The translations under genes and the position numbers were made by a program. Below are positions 59,887-64,000 of a stretch of DNA of 64,000 bases, in pieces. Each line of letters begins with the position of its first letter. Positions within the stretch are counted from its first letter, which is position 1. The notes below the pieces were generated by a model, which was given only the letters and a program-made list of their open reading frames with translations, was not told the origin of the DNA and did no database searches. This stretch comes from Kitasatospora sp. NBC_01250 (GTDB lineage: Bacteria > Actinomycetota > Actinomycetes > Streptomycetales > Streptomycetaceae): the NCBI RefSeq assembly GCF_036226465.1, contig NZ_CP108476.1, positions 620,001-684,000 of the forward strand, given 5' to 3'.

Positions 59887-61602
59887 ATGGCCCGTCTCAA
59901 CGACGAGGTCGAGGCACTGCTGCAGGAGTACTCCGACCTCATCCTGCTGACCGGCGGTGACGCCTACCGGGCGCGGTCCTACCAGAAGGCCGCCCGGGCG
60001 GTCGGCGGTTACCACGAGGATCTCGCCCAACTGGACGCCAAGGGGCTGCTGGAGATCCCGAGCGTCGGCAGGTCCATCGCCGAGAAGATCACCGAGCAGC
60101 TGACGACCGGGCGGATCGGGGCGCTGGAGCAACTGCGCGCCAAGGTGCCCGGCGGTCTGCGCGAGATCATGGCGATCCCGACGGTCGGGCCGAAGAAGGC
60201 CGCGCTGATCCATCGCGAGCTGGGCATCTCGACCGTCGAGGAGCTGGTGGCGGCGGCGAGGGACGAGCGGTTGAACGACGTGCACGGGCTCGGGGAACGC
60301 AGCGCCGAGAACATCCTGCACGGCATCGAGCAGCTGCGGCAGGGCGGCGGGCGCACCCTGCTGAACGTGGCGACCGAACTCGCCGAGGCGCTGGTGGGCG
60401 AGTTGTCGCAGGTGCGGGGCTGCGTGCGGTGCGCGTGGGCCGGCTCGCTGCGCCGGATGCGGGAGACCGTCGGCGACCTCGACATCCTCGCCGCCGCCAA
60501 GGACTCCACCGCGCTGATGGCCGCCATCACCGAACTGCCGGACACCGCCGAGGTGCTGGTGCACGGCAGCACCAAGACCTCGATCCGCACCGGCAGCGGC
60601 CTGCAGGTGGACCTGCGCGTCGTGCGGCCCGAGGACTGGGGCGCGGCGCTGGTCTACTTCACCGGCTCGAAGGCGCACAACATCAAGCTGCGCTCCCGGG
60701 CGATCAAGGCCGGGCTCAAGCTCTCCGAGTACGGGCTGTTCGAGGTGGAGAGCGGCGCGAAGCTGGTCTCGCGCACCGAGCAGGAGGTGTACGAGGCGCT
60801 GGGCCTGCCGTGGATCCCGCCCACCCTGCGCGAGGACCGCGGCGAGATCGAGGCAGCCCTGGACGGCGGGCTGCCCCAGCTGGTCACCGAGCGGGACATC
60901 CGCGGCGACCTGCACACCCACACCGACCTGACCGACGGCCTGGCCCCGCTGGAGGAGATGCTGACGGCTGCGGCCGAGCGCGGCTACGCCTACTACGCGG
61001 TGACCGACCACGCCCCGAACCTCTCCATGCAGCGGATGACCGAGGAGAAGATGCTGGCCCAGCGCGAGCAACTGCGCTCGCTGGGCGAACACTTCGGCCG
61101 GATGCGGCTGCTGCACGGCACCGAACTCAACATCGACCCGGACGGCGAGGTGGACTGGCCGGCCGAGTTCCTGGCCGGCTTCGACTTCTGCGTGGCCTCC
61201 ATCCACTCGCACTTCCGGGCCGACCGCGAACAGCAGACCCGCCGCCTGGTCCGGGCCTGCGAGAACCCGCACGTGCAGATCATCGGCCACCCCACCACCC
61301 GGCAGCTGGGGCGCCGGCCCGCCATCGACGTCGACCTCAACGCCGTCTACGCCGCCTGCGCCCGCACCGGCACCGCGCTGGAGATCAACGCCTCGCCCTC
61401 GCGGCTCGACCTGGGCGACGAGCAGATCCTGGCCGCCCGGCGGCACGGCGTCCGGTTCGCGGTGAACACCGACGCCCACGCGATCCCGCACCTGGACAAC
61501 CTGCGCTACGGCATCGGCACCGCCCAGCGCGGCTGGCTCACCAAGGACGAGGTCGTCAACACCTGGCCCCTCACCCGCCTGCGGCGCTTCCTGCGGCACT
61601 GA
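59887..61602 (+). CDS. polX: Family X DNA polymerase with PHP exonuclease domain
   Basis: 571-residue repair polymerase. N-terminal HhH/8-kDa part (LLTGGDAYRARSYQKAARAVGGY, IPSVGRSIAEKITEQL, IPTVGPKKAALIH), pol beta-type palm with AGSLRRMRETVGDLDIL (GS and the Asp pair) and LQVDLRVV (third Asp), then a PHP domain: GDLHTHTDLTDG, AVTDHAPNL, HGTELNIDPDGEVDW, ASIHSHFRADREQQ, IIGHPTTRQLG, NTDAHAI. Fills gaps in base-excision and double-strand break repair, and the PHP part gives 3'-5' exonuclease activity. Full length with all key residues. The start follows a leaderless -10 box. Not part of an operon. Confidence 0.93.
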   Translation: MARLNDEVEALLQEYSDLILLTGGDAYRARSYQKAARAVGGYHEDLAQLDAKGLLEIPSVGRSIAEKITEQLTTGRIGALEQLRAKVPGGLREIMAIPTVGPKKAALIHRELGISTVEELVAAARDERLNDVHGLGERSAENILHGIEQLRQGGGRTLLNVATELAEALVGELSQVRGCVRCAWAGSLRRMRETVGDLDILAAAKDSTALMAAITELPDTAEVLVHGSTKTSIRTGSGLQVDLRVVRPEDWGAALVYFTGSKAHNIKLRSRAIKAGLKLSEYGLFEVESGAKLVSRTEQEVYEALGLPWIPPTLREDRGEIEAALDGGLPQLVTERDIRGDLHTHTDLTDGLAPLEEMLTAAAERGYAYYAVTDHAPNLSMQRMTEEKMLAQREQLRSLGEHFGRMRLLHGTELNIDPDGEVDWPAEFLAGFDFCVASIHSHFRADREQQTRRLVRACENPHVQIIGHPTTRQLGRRPAIDVDLNAVYAACARTGTALEINASPSRLDLGDEQILAARRHGVRFAVNTDAHAIPHLDNLRYGIGTAQRGWLTKDEVVNTWPLTRLRRFLRH

Positions 61603-61727
61603 GGCGGGGGATTTCTGGACTTGCGGGTCCATTTTTCCGGCTCTACGTTCAGTTGTGCGGCCCGGCCCACGGCCCGGCCGAGCGATCTGATTAAACGTCA
61701 ACGAGCAACGACAGCAGGCTCTTTCGC

Positions 61728-61850
61728 ATGCACGCGATCCTGATCCACCAGCACGGCGGTCCGGAGGTCCTGACCTGGAGCGAGCTGCCGGATCCCACCC
61801 CGGGCCCCGGGGAGGTGCTGGTCCGGCTCGCCGTGGCGGGCGTCAACTAC
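61728..61850 (+). pseudogene. 5' fragment of a quinone oxidoreductase gene
   Basis: The codons read [41 protein letters not shown], the first 41 residues of a zeta-crystallin-like quinone oxidoreductase (normally about 320). After GVNY the family continues VD-Y, but here sequence passes directly into a hairpin and an IS200/IS605 remnant. The NADPH-binding part is nowhere in the window. Truncation by insertion and deletion is clear. Confidence 0.8.
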
Positions 61851-61891
61851 GTGACTCCTCCCCCGGCTGAAGCCGGGGGAGGAGTCACGTA
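61848..61891. repeat. 20-bp perfect hairpin at the tnpB remnant end
   Basis: Arms at 61848-61867 and 61872-61891 match exactly with loop TGAA. The position next to the tnpB 3' end is that of the right end of an IS200/IS605-type element, where such imperfect or perfect hairpins are recognised by TnpA. The first 4-6 bases of the left arm may belong to the broken oxidoreductase gene. Confidence 0.75.
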
Positions 61892-62050
61892 GAACGTGAT
61901 GGCTCCCACTGTGTCAGCGTGCGCCGTGTGGCCACAGGACTGGCAGTGGAACTTCTCCTGGGTGGGCCTGTTCTCCAACGCGACGTGCCCGCATTCGGGG
62001 CAGGTGCGGGAGGTGTTGCGGGGGTCCACGGGGATTTGAGCCCCCGCTGA
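61892..62050 (-). mobile_element. IS200/IS605-type tnpB remnant (C-terminal zinc ribbon)
   Basis: The minus-strand frame [50 protein letters not shown] is the C-terminal zinc-ribbon part of TnpB (CxxC...CxxC), including the DPRNTSRTCPECG motif near the third RuvC Asp. The preceding ~320 residues are missing: sequence changes near 62050, where the SMI1-like gene ends. Codons after GAITF run into the hairpin. No tnpA is seen. The element is dead; only its right end persists. Confidence 0.8.
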
Positions 62051-62053
62051 TCG

Positions 62054-64000
62054 TCAGCCGGCACTCGCCGGGGTACCGTCCCCGGGCTCGGGCGGGCCGG
62101 CCGGCAGGCCGTCCAGCGACATGGCTGTCACCGTGCCGGCCGGGACGACCAGGGGTGAGCCGTGCCCGCGGACCGGGCCGCCCGACGGCAGGGTCACCGG
62201 GCCGAGCCCGCGCCCGAGCCCGCGCTGCGGTCCGGGCCGGCTCGGGCGCGTGGCCGGTGGCGGCAGCACCGGCCACGCGCCGCCGGCCGCCCACCGCGCC
62301 TGCTGCTCCGCCGCCACCGCCGCCTCCCGCTGCGCCAGCCGCTCGACCGCGTCCACGGGCACCGCCTCCTCGCCCAGCGTGGCCATGAACCCCGTCCGCC
62401 AGTGCGGATCCAGCCGTCCGCTCAGCACGACGGGCGCAGCCGAACGCACCGGGGTGCCCGTGGCCAGCGCGATCGCCAGGGCCGCGCCGTGGCGCACCTG
62501 CCAGGCCCGGCGCTCGTCCTCGGTCAACAGGTCCCGCGCGACGGGGTCCGACCGGGATTCCGCCGCCGCCCGGGCCTCGGCGGCCAGAGTGCGCAGCAGC
62601 TTGCCCAGGGCGTTCTCGTCGGTCGCCGGCGCGAACTTCCCTGCCGCTGCCGTCGCCAGTGCCTCGGCGATCGGCGGGCAGTCGTCCAGTCCGACCTCGG
62701 CCGCCAGCAGACCCGCCTGCTCCAGCACGGCGGCCCGCAGCGGCCCCTCGGCGGCGAACGCGAGCGCTCCCCCGATGACCGGCTCGTGGGAGCTGGTGAA
62801 CTCCCCTCCCCTGGTGTGGGGTTGATCAGCGAGCACCGGCAGCACATGCGCGCTGAGCAGTGGCTGGTCGAGCAGCGCGGCGTCCATCGCGATGCCGAAC
62901 TCCGCCGCGAGCAGGTCGAGCACCGCCGCGACGTCCTGGTCCGGATAGCGCTCGGTGTCGAGCGGGAGCAGGCCCGCACGCCGCAGCGCCGCGGCCGGAA
63001 GGCCGGGCCCGCGGCCCTCCCGCCGCTCGGGCCGGCGGGTGTCGTAGGAGGCGACCAGCTCACCGTCCGCCAGCACGGCGAGGGTGGTGGCGTCGCGGTC
63101 GTGGCCGACCCGCACCGCCCGGGTCCCGGCCGACAGCCGGCGCAGCACCTCCGGCCGGTCGGCCTCCCCGCTGCCCGTCTCGAAGCCGAACGCCCAGTCG
63201 CCCGCCATGCCGGTCCGGACCACCGGCAGGTAGCCGGAGGTCCAGCGGCGAGCGGCGTCGTCGGCCTCCTGCCGCCTGCGCGGGACCGCGACATCGTCCT
63301 CGGCGCCGTAGCGGCGCAGCAGTTCGGGGCCGCTCACGCCCGCCACGAAGGTGAGGCGGAATCCCGGGTGGTCGCCGACCCAGCCCGCCTCCGGCACCGG
63401 GACGTACCGCCACGGCGGCGGTGCGGGCTCGGCGGGCTGCTCCGCCGCCGCGGCGAGCCGGAACAGCGAACGCGGCGCCGGGTGCTGGTTCGTGACGATC
63501 CCCCAGGACAGCCGTCCGTCGAACGCCACCGGGGCCCAGTGGTCCAGCGCGGTGAGGTTCGCCAGTGCCTCCGCCTGGGCGGCGAGCAGGTCGGCGAGCG
63601 AGTCCCAGATGCCGAACGACGTGCCGCTGCCCTCGGCGAGCCGGCCCACCCGCCCGTAGCCGGGGCCCGGCCGGCAGTCGAGGACCAGCAGGTACGTCCC
63701 GGTCCAGTTGCCGATCGGCAGGAACTGCCGGTGCCAGTAGGAGCCGTCCATGACCTCCTCGCCGACCGCGCCGACGACCTCGGTCATCGTCAGCTGCTTC
63801 TCCGTCATCTCCGCGACGGTGTGGAGCCGGTACGGACCGCCGAGTCCGAAGTCGAACGGGCCCTCGGCCGAACCGCCGCACAGCCGCAGCAGATCGACGA
63901 GGTCCGGCGGAAACCTCAGCCCGAGCGTGCGCTCGGCGGCCCCGATCTCCTCCCGCGCGGACGGCGGCAGCAGCAACGCCGCCGTGCTGGGGGCGTGCTG
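62054..64000 (-). CDS. SMI1/KNR4-like protein with repeated C-terminal module (5' end off window)
   Basis: At least 648 residues, open through the right edge. The N-terminal 110 residues have a SMI1/KNR4 (SUKH) look: LPPSAREEIGAAERTLGLRFPPDLVDLLRLCGGSAEGPFDFG, then FLPIGNWTGTYLLVLDCRPGPGYGRVGRL. Further on, SWGIV, then VRTGMAGDWAFGFETGSGEADRPEVLRRLSAGTRAVRVGHDRDATTLAVLADGELVASYDTRRPERREG resembles DUF6461-type modules. The rest is Ala-rich with no motif recognised, ending in a Pro/Gly tail. SUKH proteins are often immunity proteins for secreted toxins; that role is a family-based guess. TTG 63976 is a possible start, but codons continue to 64000. Confidence 0.65.
   Translation of the reverse strand, partial: QHAPSTAALLLPPSAREEIGAAERTLGLRFPPDLVDLLRLCGGSAEGPFDFGLGGPYRLHTVAEMTEKQLTMTEVVGAVGEEVMDGSYWHRQFLPIGNWTGTYLLVLDCRPGPGYGRVGRLAEGSGTSFGIWDSLADLLAAQAEALANLTALDHWAPVAFDGRLSWGIVTNQHPAPRSLFRLAAAAEQPAEPAPPPWRYVPVPEAGWVGDHPGFRLTFVAGVSGPELLRRYGAEDDVAVPRRRQEADDAARRWTSGYLPVVRTGMAGDWAFGFETGSGEADRPEVLRRLSAGTRAVRVGHDRDATTLAVLADGELVASYDTRRPERREGRGPGLPAAALRRAGLLPLDTERYPDQDVAAVLDLLAAEFGIAMDAALLDQPLLSAHVLPVLADQPHTRGGEFTSSHEPVIGGALAFAAEGPLRAAVLEQAGLLAAEVGLDDCPPIAEALATAAAGKFAPATDENALGKLLRTLAAEARAAAESRSDPVARDLLTEDERRAWQVRHGAALAIALATGTPVRSAAPVVLSGRLDPHWRTGFMATLGEEAVPVDAVERLAQREAAVAAEQQARWAAGGAWPVLPPPATRPSRPGPQRGLGRGLGPVTLPSGGPVRGHGSPLVVPAGTVTAMSLDGLPAGPPEPGDGTPASAG

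Overview
The window is high-GC actinobacterial DNA with the marks of a Streptomycetaceae chromosome (Streptomyces or a close relative such as Kitasatospora): strong third-position GC, GTG and TTG starts, purine-rich ribosome sites or leaderless starts with TANNNT boxes 6-8 bases upstream, ATGA and GTGA gene overlaps, rare TTA codons, and many TetR/MarR regulators. No rRNA, tRNA, CRISPR array, core ribosomal operon or replication gene was seen. The density of regulators, transporters, FAD monooxygenases and broken genes suggests an accessory region such as a chromosome arm, which is an inference.

Layout. 1-7 kb: a secreted polysaccharide deacetylase, then benzoylformate decarboxylase, a 4-hydroxybenzoate-hydroxylase-like flavoprotein and a two-part O-methyltransferase. 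The last two carry TTA codons, so this looks like a small bldA-dependent aromatic pathway, faced by an HD hydrolase and a drug exporter. 7-18 kb: a second exporter with its MarR regulator, a betaine-type N-methyltransferase, a YbaK-like deacylase, a flavin hydroxylase behind palindromic operators, and a coupled membrane protein/histidine kinase/response regulator operon. 18-24 kb: a remnant of a 2'-5' RNA ligase/poly(A)-polymerase-like gene, an epoxide hydrolase, a collagen-like secreted protein, a sodium symporter with its DUF3311 partner, and a broken dienelactone hydrolase.

24-35 kb holds two large signal-transducing NTPases of the kind found in bacterial conflict systems: an HTH-NACHT-membrane protein (24420-26912) and a 1734-residue trypsin/STAND-NTPase/TPR protein with 22 repeats (29422-34626). 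The latter is preceded by a small protein that appears to be a trypco2 (trypsin-co-occurring) partner. This pair is the best candidate for an under-described system here.

35-41 kb: regulator/enzyme pairs (TetX-like monooxygenase with SDR and TetR; MarR with SnoaL-like protein; alpha/beta hydrolase with TetR), each with a visible palindromic operator. 40.8-43.6 kb: small envelope or stress-type proteins. 43.7-53.9 kb: a methyltransferase, an unknown protein coupled to an L7/L12-like domain, secreted SRPBCC and TAP-like proteins, TetR/amidase, a truncated TROVE (Ro60) gene, an M48-like protein with a damaged zinc motif, and a uracil/xanthine permease. 54-64 kb: GNAT, DinB-like, HD and PNPOx-like proteins, an HTH/coiled-coil/receiver regulator, a P-loop protein, a full-length PolX, a quinone oxidoreductase cut off by an IS200/IS605-type tnpB remnant, and a SMI1/KNR4-like protein running off the right edge.

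Recurrent themes are mobile or decaying DNA (five gene remnants, one tnpB remnant, two copies of a palindromic element placed at promoters) and local regulators with matching operators.
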